From contig NC_014098.1 in the NCBI RefSeq assembly GCF_000092905.1, positions 2,790,001 through 2,854,000 on the forward strand: a stretch of DNA of 64,000 nucleotides, given 5' to 3'. A program made the translations under genes and the position numbers. Shown piece by piece: positions 9,197 through 19,688 of this stretch. Numbering within the stretch: the stretch's first letter is position 1; each line of letters starts with the position of its first letter. This DNA is from Kyrpidia tusciae DSM 2912 (GTDB taxonomy: Bacteria; Bacillota; Bacilli; Kyrpidiales; Kyrpidiaceae). Under the pieces are notes generated by a model. The model worked only from the letters and a program-made list of their open reading frames with translations. It made no database searches and had not been told where the DNA came from.

Positions 9197-9356
9197 GGGG
9201 GAACGCTAGCGGGGTCCCGCATCCCACCTGGAATGTTTGCCGGTGGTCGGCCGGAGGTGCGGGCGTTTGATCCGCCCTCCCCCGGCACACCATGAGGCGG
9301 TCGCGTGCCACCTGAACCGACCTCCGCGGCGCACTGCCGCCAAGTCGTCGCGGTAG

Positions 9357-12300
9357 TCAGCGGAACATGTCTCCCTTGTACACAACCCGTTCTCTGTCGG
9401 GCTCCCAGCGGACGAGGCCGCGTTCGATAGCCTCATGCACACCCCGTTCCAGTGCGGTTTCCACCGCAGACCCTAGGCGCTGATACCCGAACAGCCTTGC
9501 GAGTTCCCGAATCAGTTGCTCTTTGGGCAAACTGATCTGGCCTTCGAGAATATATTGGACCGCCGATGCCACTTCTTGAACGGGCAAGTCAGCAGCGTCC
9601 CGGCGTTCGGCATCCCCCTCGCTGATGCGAAACCGCATATAGGTAGCGGGATCGACATCCCTCGGCCAGAAGAACGGCGTTTGGTCTTGGACGGTACACT
9701 TGGGGCGCATATGTTTTACAATCTCGTCCAATCGCATCCGCAATCGGTGGCCAATCCGCTTAATTCCCCAAGCGCCCAGCACCCGGCGATATAGCAGGTC
9801 ACAACTTATCGGACCTTCCCCTTCAATCACCTTCGACAGTTGTTCCTTGATCAGACGAGTATTCGATTCGGCAAAGAAGTCGTCGATGGTAAAGGGCACC
9901 CGTTCCAGGACAACGGGCTGATAGACTGCGAACTTGCCTTTTGTTGTACGCAGTACGGGATCCGCCAGCGCGGACGAGGATTGTTGATTGATCGCCCGCC
10001 CGGGATCGGACTCTTGGCGAGAAATCGGAGCGTCAAAAGTCGCGGGCTGAAGTTGCCCGTTTTTTCCCTTGGCGGGCTCGTCAGTCTGTTGTACCCTCGT
10101 GGCACCAGGTTGCCTTGTCTTAGTTTCTGCCTCCCGAATGGCCTGTTGTATCCCCTGAAGAACCATGTCCAGATTTTCCCACCAGTCCATAGACCAAATG
10201 CGATAAATGTTCCAGCCCAATTGGTTCAGCATTCGTGGGCGCAGGACCTCACGATCTCTCGTCATATCGGCGCGGTGGTAGGTGTGACCGTCTGCGAGAA
10301 TGCCCAGCAAATACCTGCCGGGGTCGCGGGGATCCACGATTGCCAGATCGACCCGAAACCCGGATGTCCCCACGTGTTCGTGAACGGAATATCCCAGACC
10401 TCGGAGCCGTTCTGCAACGTTTCTCTCCAACCCATCGGCAAGGCGCGCTTGGGATGTCACGGGCAGCGCCAAAGCCGTTCTTCCTCTCTCCGCATATTCG
10501 AGGAATGCTTTCAGTCCGGCCACGCCCCGGGAATGAATCCTAGAGCCCTCCATATGCTCGGGTCTCAATGTTGAAAATACGATCATTTCCTCGCGGGCCC
10601 GGGAGACGGCCACATTCAGGCGCCTCCATCCGCCCTCGCGGTTCAGCGGCCCAAAGTTCATGGTGACGTGTCCCGTCTCATCCGGACCATATCCGATCGA
10701 AAAGAGAATGACGTCCCTTTCGTCGCCCTGAACATTTTCCAGGTTTTTAATAAGTAGGGGCTCGTGCATCCCGGCGGCGACAGATTCTAGATCCGGTTCC
10801 CTGGCAAACGCCTCATCCAAAAGATCCTCGATCAGATTCTTCTGCGGAAGGTTAAACGTCACGACGCCAATGCTATGTTTTCGCAGTTCGGGGTCGCGAA
10901 GGCGCCGCAGGATCTCATCCACCACCGCAACGGCTTCCGCCCGGTTCTGCTTCGTCCGCCCGCGATCATAAAACCCGTCCACATGTACGCGTTTCACACT
11001 GGGCACAAGTTCATCGGGGGAGGGAAATGTGAGCAATTTGTTGTCATAATAATGGCGGTTGCTAAATGAAATCAGTCCTTCGCGACGGCTTCGATAATGC
11101 CACAGCAAGAATCCTTGCGGCATTCCGATGGCCAGACAATCGTCCAAAACGCTCTCCAAATCCTCGGAAAGGTCCTTATCCTCGGAATCCCGGTTTGTTG
11201 ACGTGAAGAAACTCGTAGGCGGAAGTTGATTCGGATCCCCTACCACGATAACGTTCCGCCCCCGGGCCATGGCACCCACCGCCTCACAGGTGGGAACTTG
11301 TGAGGCTTCGTCAAAAATGACGAGGTCAAAAGGTGGTGCCGCGGGATCGAGATACTGGGCGACGGATATAGGGGACATTAACATACACGGGCAAACCCGG
11401 TTCAATACGTTGGGAATCTGACCAAATAAGTTACGCAGGGACACACCGCGCCCGTGACCCCGGATTGCCCGCATCAACACCCCAAGTTCAGAGGAGTTGT
11501 GGACCTTCTCTCCGGGATTTGGGATAAGTCTGGCCAGGCGGGCCGCGATTTCCTGCCGTGTCAAGTCCTCGTACTGGTCGACCATGCGGGTAAACCGCCC
11601 AATGCGTTCTTCGAACAGTTGACTGGAAAACTCGGCTAACTCCGGAGTGCGGTGCAACATACTTTCTACACACGCTTTATACAAGGCACGGCGAAAAGAT
11701 GGAACAATTTGGTCATTCTGCAATGTACCATTTTCATATGCCTGCACCAGAGAGGCAAGCCCCATATCGACCAGCTTGTTTCGAACTTTACGAAACGTAC
11801 ACCATTCGCGTAGACCCCCAATGTTTCCCAACCAGGTCCTGGTTTTCTGTTGCAGAGGACGAATCCAGTCCGCCCTCTCCCCTCGCCCCAGGTCCTCGGA
11901 CAAATCGATCTGCAACAATTCGAACACTCGCTGTCGGGACTGCTCCAACTCCTCCTTTACGGCCATGAAGTTTTTCAGGGTGGACCCTTGTTGTTCCAGA
12001 AATGCCTGTGTGCCATCTCGGAATAGCCGTCCCACTCCCTCTTGCAATCCCACACCGCCACTTGGCTGCGCGGCAAAGGCATCGAATATCCGGGCCAGTT
12101 TTTCCCTCCAGCGGGCAACCCCCCGCACCGCCTCCCAGTCCGCCTCACCGTCATTCCAGAGGTTAGCACCGAGGAGCTCGGAATATTTCGCACCCCACTC
12201 GCGCACCGCCCGCTCCTCTTCCTGCAGGTGGACAATCTTCATCAAGTCTCGCTCCAGGCGATTCTTGTCCGGCTTCCCGCCTTTTGCGAGAAATGGCTTA

Positions 12301-15300
12301 ACCCTTTTGGCAATCCGCGCCCGCCGGAGTGTACGTGACATCCAGCCCAGGCGACCGGCCTCTTGCCATTCCCTGAGCACCGACGCCGCGTCGAATTCGA
12401 GAACCTCCGGGAAGTAGTCTTTGTACACATCAGCACGCAATGAATCCCGATTCACGCCGTGCTCTGAAACCCTCCGGAGATTTTCAACCAAATTCTTCCA
12501 ATCCCCCGACGTTATGAACTGGGCCGAGACCTCCGGCGCGTCCAACAGAACCGTGCAGAGCCGATGGAGCAGTTCGGCTTCTTCGAGGGCCAAGGAAGGG
12601 GCACCGTTCCAGTCCAGAGCCCGCACGAGGTCATGGAGGGCGGACTTACAGGCGTCGAGAGTTTGTTCCAGATGACGCAAAGCGTCCTCTGCCTGGGATT
12701 TCAGAACGGCTGAATAATCAGCCCGTTGAATCTCTTTCAGCGGGTGGTCCCACGGGCCCCCGCACACCTCCCCCGCAATCCGCAATTCATTTGCCGCGTC
12801 CAAATATGCCTGCATCTGATCCACAGACATTCGGTCGACGAGACGGCCGTCCACATGAACGACGTCCGGTGCGTTCCGGTCCCGATCGAATAATGTAATA
12901 GCATCGTAAATGGATAAACCGTGACTGTGCTTTCTGTGCAATGCCCGGGCATGACGGCTTAACTCTGCCCTCATTTTGCCCAGTCGTTCCGCTTCCTCTT
13001 GCCATTCGACTTCGGAGCGGACTTTCCCCTGTTCCAACGCCACCCGCAGCTGATCCAACACAGCCCGCTTGTTATTCTTGGTCGAGTGAAGCTCGAGGCA
13101 GAAAGGACCCAGTCCGAGTTCAGAAAGACGTCGCTGAACCACGGTGAGGGCCGCCATTTTCGCAGCGACAAAGAGGACCGTTTTCCCCTGGGCCAAAGCG
13201 TCAGCGATGATGTTGGTGATGGTTTGCGATTTCCCCGTACCCGGTGGTCCGTGCAGAACGAAACTTTCGCCTTCGTGTGCCGCAGCCACCGCCCGGAACT
13301 GGGAGGCGTCCGCGCCAATGGGGACAAACAACTGGTCGGGGGAATATGTGTCCTCAAGACGATCCGGCCGGTCAAAAACCCCTAGAGGTTGCCACTCTAA
13401 CTTTCCGGACATCAGGCTGGCGACGACCGGGTTTTTAACCAGATCGGCCGTTCTGTTCCGTAGATCATTCCACATCACGAACTGACCAAAGGAAAAGAGG
13501 CCGATGCAAGCCCTTTCTTCCACATCCCAACGCCGCTTGTTCATCACCATCTGCCGGACGTGGGTAAAAACTTTGCGCAGATGAATCCCCGACTCGTCTC
13601 GTGGCAGAGGATCGAGACCTTCAATCACTATCCCGTGATCTTGTTTCATCAGCTCCAGGAGCGTGATGTTAAACTGGGTTTCTTCATCCCGGCGGCGAAC
13701 CGTAAACCCGACCCCTCGATGCTTACGAACGATGTCAATGGGAACCATGACCATGGGCGCGTACCGCGGCTTCTCGCTAACATCGGTTTCAAACCATTTT
13801 AAGAATCCGAGAGCCAGGTACAATGTATTGGCACCGTGCTCTTCAAGGGATAATTTCGCGGAGCGATAGATGTGAACACAGCGATCTTTCAGATCCACCT
13901 CCGACAAATCAGCACGAAGCCGCCCGTGCTCCAGCTCCTGTTGAACAATCTGGGCCAGTTGGCTCCCCGGCTGGATCTGACGAAAATGCTGGGGATTCTG
14001 CGGGTTTTCGGTTACAAAGCCAGGAACGGGATGAAGCTCAAACTCCCGGCCCTGGGACAACACATCCTCTAACACGTCAAGTTCTGAGATAAGTAAAGGG
14101 ATCGTCGATTTCTTACCGCGAAAGTTCAGCAGCAAATTGCGTAGCGATAGATCCAGGAGCCGACGTTCCCATTCCCTTTGTTTGGGGTGAACCCCCTGAT
14201 CATTCTCGACGGGCGTTTTAAAGATATCTATCATCCGGGGGACAGCAAACTCTACGTTCTCCTGCACCGTGTCTTCTTCCACAGTCCAACCCGCATCTGT
14301 CTTCACACGAAGGGGAAGGGGGCGGATGCCGTCCGCCCTCGATCGGGCGACGTCCACAAAACAGACGAATTTTTCTTCTTCCATTAAATGTATCTGCGCG
14401 AGCCGCTCGGCTTGTTCAAAAGGTACCGGCGGTTTGGAAGTTAGCGCCGTGGACTCAACAACACAGATTTCACCCACGCCGTCTGCCAGGCGTTTCCGCA
14501 ATAAAGAGATATCATCCTGCACACTTTCTGGGAACGTTTCCTTTACAAGCCACGCACCGACGAACGCATGCCCTTGCACGAACACGATGAGCGGATGTAG
14601 TCCTGCCGCCTCGAGGCAAGCCGCGAAAAGGAGGGTGATATCGAGGCAGTTTCCCATTCGATATGTACTCATGGTATCCGGAAGACGAACGCGCTGTCCG
14701 CTCTCCTGAAAGCTGGGCGGGAGAACAGCGTAGGTGAAGCCCTCTTTTTGTATGGTATGGTAAATAGCCGCCACTTGCATGCGGGCGCGATTCGGATCTT
14801 GAGATTGATACCCATCAAAAGAAGGGCTTGAAATCCATTGACCGAGAATGTCGGCCGGTGTACGTATCAGTCTCCGCACTTCAGGATGATTGGGAGTCAC
14901 GAAAGCCGAAATCATTTCCGGCAATGCCGTCAATCCGCCCCATTCGTCAAAGGCGAGCAGATCAATGGGAAAAGATTCAATATGCAGGACAGTTTCGCCT
15001 TGAAGGACGGAAACTTGCAATTCCTCCGCCAATCGCTCGGTCAATTCGGCAAGCACCCCCGGGGAAACTCGCAAATCCACTGGCCCCAGCACGATGGATT
15101 CACCGGCAGGAATCAGATCAAAGGACGTGCTCCACTCGTCGGCGAATCCCCCGGTGTTCCGGATACAAACCGTGACCCCATGCAAATCTCGAGAGGAGAG
15201 GTTTCTGATATACACTTCGCGAATGACCGGTATTCGGTTTTGTTGTAGGGCATAATTGACTGTCTTGCAATAGACGAGCTTAAATTCAATCAGCGCTTGC

Positions 15301-15308
15301 TCTTCCAA
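9357..15308 (-). CDS. Giant SF1 helicase-nuclease (DUF4011/DUF3320), candidate defence protein
   Basis: About 1,983 residues. Order of parts (numbering from the longest frame, 15317): N-terminal beta-rich region; a transglutaminase-like segment with GNCLDITLLFAACLEAAG (about 221-238) and GHAFVGAWL (about 247); DUF4011-type linker (from about 370); SF1 helicase with Walker A GPPGTGKSQTI (about 690), Walker B LVIFDEASQVP (about 1327), GDPNQLPPTSF (about 1354), QGDERDVILF and AVSRAREEM (about 1530-1575); a Vsr/DUF559-like nuclease (SGFRVDLAIVDP, GILADG, about 1645-1700); and a C-terminal DUF3320 winged segment (about 1800-1870). The start is uncertain: GTG 15317 is too close to AAGGAG, whereas TTG 15308 has good spacing. 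Families of this build occur in defence islands; the function here is inferred. It stands alone, flanked by transport genes. Confidence 0.85.
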   Translation of the reverse strand: MEEQALIEFKLVYCKTVNYALQQNRIPVIREVYIRNLSSRDLHGVTVCIRNTGGFADEWSTSFDLIPAGESIVLGPVDLRVSPGVLAELTERLAEELQVSVLQGETVLHIESFPIDLLAFDEWGGLTALPEMISAFVTPNHPEVRRLIRTPADILGQWISSPSFDGYQSQDPNRARMQVAAIYHTIQKEGFTYAVLPPSFQESGQRVRLPDTMSTYRMGNCLDITLLFAACLEAAGLHPLIVFVQGHAFVGAWLVKETFPESVQDDISLLRKRLADGVGEICVVESTALTSKPPVPFEQAERLAQIHLMEEEKFVCFVDVARSRADGIRPLPLRVKTDAGWTVEEDTVQENVEFAVPRMIDIFKTPVENDQGVHPKQREWERRLLDLSLRNLLLNFRGKKSTIPLLISELDVLEDVLSQGREFELHPVPGFVTENPQNPQHFRQIQPGSQLAQIVQQELEHGRLRADLSEVDLKDRCVHIYRSAKLSLEEHGANTLYLALGFLKWFETDVSEKPRYAPMVMVPIDIVRKHRGVGFTVRRRDEETQFNITLLELMKQDHGIVIEGLDPLPRDESGIHLRKVFTHVRQMVMNKRRWDVEERACIGLFSFGQFVMWNDLRNRTADLVKNPVVASLMSGKLEWQPLGVFDRPDRLEDTYSPDQLFVPIGADASQFRAVAAAHEGESFVLHGPPGTGKSQTITNIIADALAQGKTVLFVAAKMAALTVVQRRLSELGLGPFCLELHSTKNNKRAVLDQLRVALEQGKVRSEVEWQEEAERLGKMRAELSRHARALHRKHSHGLSIYDAITLFDRDRNAPDVVHVDGRLVDRMSVDQMQAYLDAANELRIAGEVCGGPWDHPLKEIQRADYSAVLKSQAEDALRHLEQTLDACKSALHDLVRALDWNGAPSLALEEAELLHRLCTVLLDAPEVSAQFITSGDWKNLVENLRRVSEHGVNRDSLRADVYKDYFPEVLEFDAASVLREWQEAGRLGWMSRTLRRARIAKRVKPFLAKGGKPDKNRLERDLMKIVHLQEEERAVREWGAKYSELLGANLWNDGEADWEAVRGVARWREKLARIFDAFAAQPSGGVGLQEGVGRLFRDGTQAFLEQQGSTLKNFMAVKEELEQSRQRVFELLQIDLSEDLGRGERADWIRPLQQKTRTWLGNIGGLREWCTFRKVRNKLVDMGLASLVQAYENGTLQNDQIVPSFRRALYKACVESMLHRTPELAEFSSQLFEERIGRFTRMVDQYEDLTRQEIAARLARLIPNPGEKVHNSSELGVLMRAIRGHGRGVSLRNLFGQIPNVLNRVCPCMLMSPISVAQYLDPAAPPFDLVIFDEASQVPTCEAVGAMARGRNVIVVGDPNQLPPTSFFTSTNRDSEDKDLSEDLESVLDDCLAIGMPQGFLLWHYRSRREGLISFSNRHYYDNKLLTFPSPDELVPSVKRVHVDGFYDRGRTKQNRAEAVAVVDEILRRLRDPELRKHSIGVVTFNLPQKNLIEDLLDEAFAREPDLESVAAGMHEPLLIKNLENVQGDERDVILFSIGYGPDETGHVTMNFGPLNREGGWRRLNVAVSRAREEMIVFSTLRPEHMEGSRIHSRGVAGLKAFLEYAERGRTALALPVTSQARLADGLERNVAERLRGLGYSVHEHVGTSGFRVDLAIVDPRDPGRYLLGILADGHTYHRADMTRDREVLRPRMLNQLGWNIYRIWSMDWWENLDMVLQGIQQAIREAETKTRQPGATRVQQTDEPAKGKNGQLQPATFDAPISRQESDPGRAINQQSSSALADPVLRTTKGKFAVYQPVVLERVPFTIDDFFAESNTRLIKEQLSKVIEGEGPISCDLLYRRVLGAWGIKRIGHRLRMRLDEIVKHMRPKCTVQDQTPFFWPRDVDPATYMRFRISEGDAERRDAADLPVQEVASAVQYILEGQISLPKEQLIRELARLFGYQRLGSAVETALERGVHEAIERGLVRWEPDRERVVYKGDMFR

Positions 15309-15555
15309 CGGGCACACTTCTCCTTCCCACCGCTGAGTGCGACGATTAGCTTCGTCTCAAAAATATCTGCAATTTTAGCATACCGCACTTCGTATTGCGG
15401 GTAAATCCCTCCGCTGTAGTCCGATGCACAACCACCCAGCCGTGCGAAAAACGGGTGGACAGGCGGAACACTCTCGGCATCCCTTTGGAGGAATTCCAAG
15501 GACTCCTGTGGAATGATTGTATATGTGTATACGCTCAGAAGCAGGAGGATCTTGC

Positions 15556-16353
15556 GTGTCAGACAGCAGCACATCCGATCAACAGGCAGTCCGGTTTGAA
15601 CAGGTGTCCAAAACGTTTGTAACCGCCCGGGGTCCGGTGAGGGCTCTTCGCGGGATCAGCGGGGAGGTGCCTGCCGGGGCGATCCTCACCTTGGTGGGGC
15701 CGTCGGGATCTGGCAAAAGTACGTTATTGTCATTGGTCAACTTGATGGTCACGCCGGATGAGGGCCGGGTGTTCGTGTTCGGCCGGGAGGCCCGGACCTG
15801 GGATCCACCTGCTCTCCGGCGCACCGCCGCCCTGGTATTTCAGCGGCCTCCCGTGGTTCCTGGCTCGGTGCGGGACAACCTGAGTCTCGGCGCCCGGCTT
15901 CAGGGCCGACCCCTCGATCACCCGGAAGACTTCTTGGAAATGGTAGGGCTGCCCAGGGAGCTCCTCGATCAGGATGCCCGGGAATTATCCGGCGGTCAGT
16001 TGCAACGGCTGGGCCTCGCCCGGGCACTGGTGTTGGAACCGCGCATTCTGTTGTTGGACGAAGTCACCTCCGCCCTGGATCCCTCTGCGGTGCGGGAGGT
16101 GGAGACTTTTCTGACCGATCTTTGTCATTCTCGCGGGGTGACGATCCTCTGGGTCACCCACGATCTGGACCAGGCCCGGCGGGTGGGGGATTGGACCTGG
16201 CTCATGGCGGCCGGGGAGATTATCGAGGCCAAAGCCACGGAGGATTTTTTTATGCAGCCCGACAATCCTCTCACCCTTCGGTTCTTGGCGGGCGGACACA
16301 TTCAACCGGGCGAAACGTCTGAGACATTTACGACAAAAGGGGGGTCTGTATGA
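15556..16353 (+). CDS. fetA: Metal (iron) export ABC transporter ATPase, FetA-like
   Basis: 265 residues from GTG 15556, which has AGGAGG at 15543-15548; the frame extends upstream but without a site. Walker A GPSGSGKSTL, signature LSGGQLQRLGLARAL, Walker B ILLLDEVTSALDP and H-loop WVTHDLDQAR are present. Its partner, overlapping by ATGA, is an unmistakable UPF0014 (FetB/YbbM) permease, and this pairing defines the FetAB system that exports iron and protects from peroxide in E. coli. The metal specificity here is inferred from family. Confidence 0.87.
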   Translation: MSDSSTSDQQAVRFEQVSKTFVTARGPVRALRGISGEVPAGAILTLVGPSGSGKSTLLSLVNLMVTPDEGRVFVFGREARTWDPPALRRTAALVFQRPPVVPGSVRDNLSLGARLQGRPLDHPEDFLEMVGLPRELLDQDARELSGGQLQRLGLARALVLEPRILLLDEVTSALDPSAVREVETFLTDLCHSRGVTILWVTHDLDQARRVGDWTWLMAAGEIIEAKATEDFFMQPDNPLTLRFLAGGHIQPGETSETFTTKGGSV

Positions 16354-17126
16354 GTCTGCTCGCCTTATCGTTTACCCTTGGATTTGTCGTCCTGGCGCTG
16401 ATTCTCTCCCTCTGGCAGCGCCTGGGAATGGAGAAAGACATGATCGTCTCCACAGTCCGGGCTACCATCCAGCTTCTCATCGTCGGATACATATTAAAGG
16501 TCGTCTTCAGCATCCAAGGTCCCGCCCTCATCCTCGCCATGATCCTCCTCATGCTGGTGGTGGCCACCTTTAACGCCGCCAAGCGCGGCCGGGGCATGCC
16601 GGGGATCCACCTGCGGATCCTGTTCGCCCTCACCTTAACCGAGGCGGTCACCCAAGCGTTCCTTCTCCTCATGCGAATCGTGCCACCCACCCCGCAATAT
16701 GTGATTCCGATCAGCGGGATGATCATCGGCAACGCCATGGTGGTGGCCGGCCTGTTTCTCAATCGGCTTCGGGCAGAGGCGGAAAACCGCAAGGAAGAGA
16801 TCAACCTGATCCTCTCCCTCGGTGGCACCCCGCGCCAGGCGATCCAACCGGTGCTCAAGACGGCGGTGCGCGCCGGGATGATTCCCACGATCGACAGCAC
16901 CAAAACCACCGGGCTGGTCCAGTTGCCGGGAATGATGACCGGACAAATTATCGCCGGGGCCGACCCGATCCAAGCCGTTCGGTACCAGCTTTTAATCCTG
17001 TTCGCCATCCTCGCCTCCGCCGCCCTCACCAGCATGGTCCTGGGGTTCCTGACGTACCCGCGCCTGTTCAACACGTATCAGCAGCTGGTGCTGCCGCCCC
17101 AGAACTCGGCCAAGCTCGGTTCTTAA
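16350..17126 (+). CDS. fetB: FetB/YbbM-type (UPF0014) export permease
   Basis: 258 residues, seven predicted helices, no signal peptide. Family hallmarks are ATIQLLIVGYILK, the cytoplasmic NAAKRGRGMPG segment, ISGMIIGNAM, the SLGGTPRQAIQPVLKTAVRAGMIPTIDS loop region and GLVQLPGMMTGQIIAG. It forms the membrane part of the FetAB exporter with the overlapping upstream ATPase. The stop lies 28 bp from the convergent EamA gene, and no terminator hairpin fits in the gap. Confidence 0.9.
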   Translation: MSLLALSFTLGFVVLALILSLWQRLGMEKDMIVSTVRATIQLLIVGYILKVVFSIQGPALILAMILLMLVVATFNAAKRGRGMPGIHLRILFALTLTEAVTQAFLLLMRIVPPTPQYVIPISGMIIGNAMVVAGLFLNRLRAEAENRKEEINLILSLGGTPRQAIQPVLKTAVRAGMIPTIDSTKTTGLVQLPGMMTGQIIAGADPIQAVRYQLLILFAILASAALTSMVLGFLTYPRLFNTYQQLVLPPQNSAKLGS

Positions 17127-17154
17127 TGTCCCTTCGTCACCGAGCAACCAAAGG

Positions 17155-18138
17155 TCATTTGGGTCGGGCCAGCAGCACCACCGCAGCGAGGATGCACGCG
17201 GCCCCCGCCGCCCCGGTCATGCCCAGGTTCACGTGGAGAAACAGCGCCGCCGACACCACCGCCGAAACTGGCTCGGCACTGGCCAAAAGGCTGGTCTCAG
17301 CCGGGGTTAGAAAACGCAGACTGGTGAGATAAAACAGAAACGACACCAATGTGCCAAAGAACACAACAAAGGCGGTGAGGCCCCAGGCGATCCACCACGT
17401 CTCCCCGGGCACCGCCGGCCCGGGCTGAAGCGCCCCGCCCAGGGCCGGCACCGCCGCCCCCACCACCATCGCCCACCCCACCGTGGCCGGCGCCCCGTAG
17501 CGGCGCAACAACCGTCCGGGGTACACCGTATAAAAAGCCAACGTCACGGCGGAGGCCAGCCCCCACACCACACTCGTCCAGGGCACAGTTAGCGCCTGGA
17601 TCTGCCCACCGGTCACCAGCAAAAACGTCCCCGCCAATGCCAGACCGACCGCGGCGATTTGCCGAAGGCCGGGCATTCGCCGCGACCTCGCCGCCGCGTA
17701 AAGGACGATCATCGCCGGGGCCAGATACTGGAGCAGCGTGGCCGTAGCGGCATTGCCCTCGGCCACCGAAGCAAAATACGAATACTGCACCCCCAGCATC
17801 CCGAAGATCCCAAACAGCGTTAACCTCAGCGCGTCCACGGGATGCACGAGAGGCCCCAAGGCCGCCCGGGGCCCCGCAAACACCGCCGTCCCCAGCACCA
17901 AGATCATCCCGGACAGCCCCATTCGCACGGTCACGAGCCACTCCGGGCGAAACCCCTCCCCTTGAAACAACACCTGGGCGGCCGTCCCCGACAACCCCCA
18001 AAACACGGCCGCGGCCAACACCATAACAAAACCCTTCACCCGGCCGGCTCGGGGCGTTCCGGTATAAGAACCCTCATCCACCGGAACGCGTCCCGTCCGA
18101 CCCAACTCCCTGACCGTTCCATCGTATGCCAATTTCAA
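17155..18138 (-). CDS. EamA-family (DMT) transporter
   Basis: 327 residues with ten hydrophobic segments in two EamA repeats (about 35-160 and 175-320), as in RhaT/YdcZ-like drug/metabolite exporters. The TTG start at 18138 is supported by a four-base TTGA overlap with the stop of the amino-acid permease gene and GAGG just upstream. The two therefore form one operon. The substrate is unknown; amino-acid or metabolite export would fit its partner. Confidence 0.85.
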   Translation of the reverse strand: MKLAYDGTVRELGRTGRVPVDEGSYTGTPRAGRVKGFVMVLAAAVFWGLSGTAAQVLFQGEGFRPEWLVTVRMGLSGMILVLGTAVFAGPRAALGPLVHPVDALRLTLFGIFGMLGVQYSYFASVAEGNAATATLLQYLAPAMIVLYAAARSRRMPGLRQIAAVGLALAGTFLLVTGGQIQALTVPWTSVVWGLASAVTLAFYTVYPGRLLRRYGAPATVGWAMVVGAAVPALGGALQPGPAVPGETWWIAWGLTAFVVFFGTLVSFLFYLTSLRFLTPAETSLLASAEPVSAVVSAALFLHVNLGMTGAAGAACILAAVVLLARPK

Positions 18139-19508
18139 GGCCTCACTTCTCTACGAGACTCGCGCCGGACAAACCCATATCCAACGAGCATCACGGCCAT
18201 CGCCCCGAGACTTGTCCAAATCCCCAAGCGCTGTTCGGCGCTCATCACGATCAAGCCGATAATGACCGCCAACATCAGAATCCCGAGGCCGGTACTCACC
18301 GGATACCCCCAGGCGTGAAACGGCAATTTTCCCAATTCCTCCTGGGGCACCCGACGGCGAAATCCCACGTGGGCCACGAGAATCAACATCCAGACGAACA
18401 GGAAAGAAAACCCAGGAATAGACATCAAGTAGTTAAACACCTGATCGGGCCATTTGTACGCAATCCCCACCCCGATCCACAGAAAAATGGTACTGGCGAG
18501 CAAAGCCCGAATGGGCACCCGGCGACCGCTGAGCTTCATCAACCAGCCGGGGGCATACCCTTGCTGTCCGAGAGAATACAACATCCGGGACACGGCGTAC
18601 ATACCGGAGTTCATGCTGGAGAGCACCGCCGTCAACACGACAAAATTCATCACGTGGTCGACGAAGGGCACTCCCACCTGCCGAAAGACCATCACAAAGG
18701 GACTTTCCCCGGTCCCCACCGTGGTCCAAGGCACCAGGGCTACGATCACCAGAAGCGGCAACACGTAAAATAGCACCGTCCGCCACACCACTCCGACCAT
18801 CGCCCGGGGAATGGTCCGGCCGGGGTCTCGAGTCTCCGCCGCCGTTAGCCCGATCATCTCACTGCCACCATAAGAAAACATCACCACCAGGAGCGCGCCG
18901 GCCAAACCGCTGAAGCCGGTGGGGAAAAATCCTCCATGGGCGGTAAGGTTTCCGAACCCGATGGCCGGATGCCCTGGAACCGCACCGACGAGAAGCAAAA
19001 ACCCGAGCAGGGAAAAAAGAATGATGGTGACAATTTTGATCCCCGCAAACCAAAACTCAAATTCCCCGTAGGCGCGCACCTGAAACAAATTCACAATCGT
19101 CAACGCCAGGGAGATGATGAGGCTGAGGACCCACAGGGGGACCCCCTGAAGCCAAAAGTGTAAAAAGGTCGCTCCGGCGGTACATTCCGCCGCCAACACC
19201 AAAACCCAACAAAACCAATACAACCAACCGGCCAGATAACCGAACATGGGCCCGACATACTGCCTGACATAGACCAAAAAGGAACCGGCCACCGGTTTAT
19301 GAATGGACATCTCCGCCAAGGCAAAAAGGACGAACAAGAGCAGAATGCCGCCCACGAGATAGTCCACCACCACCGCCGGCCCGGCCAAATGGATCGTCGA
19401 ACCGCTGCCGAGAAACATCCCGGCGCCAATCACGCCGCCGAGGGACATCATCACGATATGCCGGCTCAAAAGTCCCCGGGACAGGCCCGGAGTACTTCCC
19501 TGTTCCAT
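18135..19508 (-). CDS. Amino acid permease (APC superfamily)
   Basis: 457 residues from ATG 19508, preceded by an AGAGGGGG site; a longer frame to 19703 would overlap the divergent aminotransferase and lacks family similarity. The AAT-type opening LSRHIVMMSLGGVIGAGMF and the FSYGGSEMIGLTAAE motif of helix 6 mark an amino-acid/H+ symporter with 12 helices. Translationally coupled to the EamA gene. Its divergence from a PLP aminotransferase and the nearby amidase suggest a role in amino-acid uptake and catabolism, but the substrate is not evident. Confidence 0.88.
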   Translation of the reverse strand: MEQGSTPGLSRGLLSRHIVMMSLGGVIGAGMFLGSGSTIHLAGPAVVVDYLVGGILLLFVLFALAEMSIHKPVAGSFLVYVRQYVGPMFGYLAGWLYWFCWVLVLAAECTAGATFLHFWLQGVPLWVLSLIISLALTIVNLFQVRAYGEFEFWFAGIKIVTIILFSLLGFLLLVGAVPGHPAIGFGNLTAHGGFFPTGFSGLAGALLVVMFSYGGSEMIGLTAAETRDPGRTIPRAMVGVVWRTVLFYVLPLLVIVALVPWTTVGTGESPFVMVFRQVGVPFVDHVMNFVVLTAVLSSMNSGMYAVSRMLYSLGQQGYAPGWLMKLSGRRVPIRALLASTIFLWIGVGIAYKWPDQVFNYLMSIPGFSFLFVWMLILVAHVGFRRRVPQEELGKLPFHAWGYPVSTGLGILMLAVIIGLIVMSAEQRLGIWTSLGAMAVMLVGYGFVRRESRREVRP

Positions 19509-19688
19509 CGCCCCCTCTTGCAATGGCTCTCCCCCTTCGAAGTTTCTCTCGGATCCCGGGCTCCACGAAATCTCGCCCGTCAGGTCCTTTCCTTCCTTTA
19601 GTATACAAAATCTGCGACTTCCGCGAACAGAAGAGAGGGTTTGTGCTAAGATGAAATTTAGCGAGTCGAACGGAAAGGATGGAGTCAC

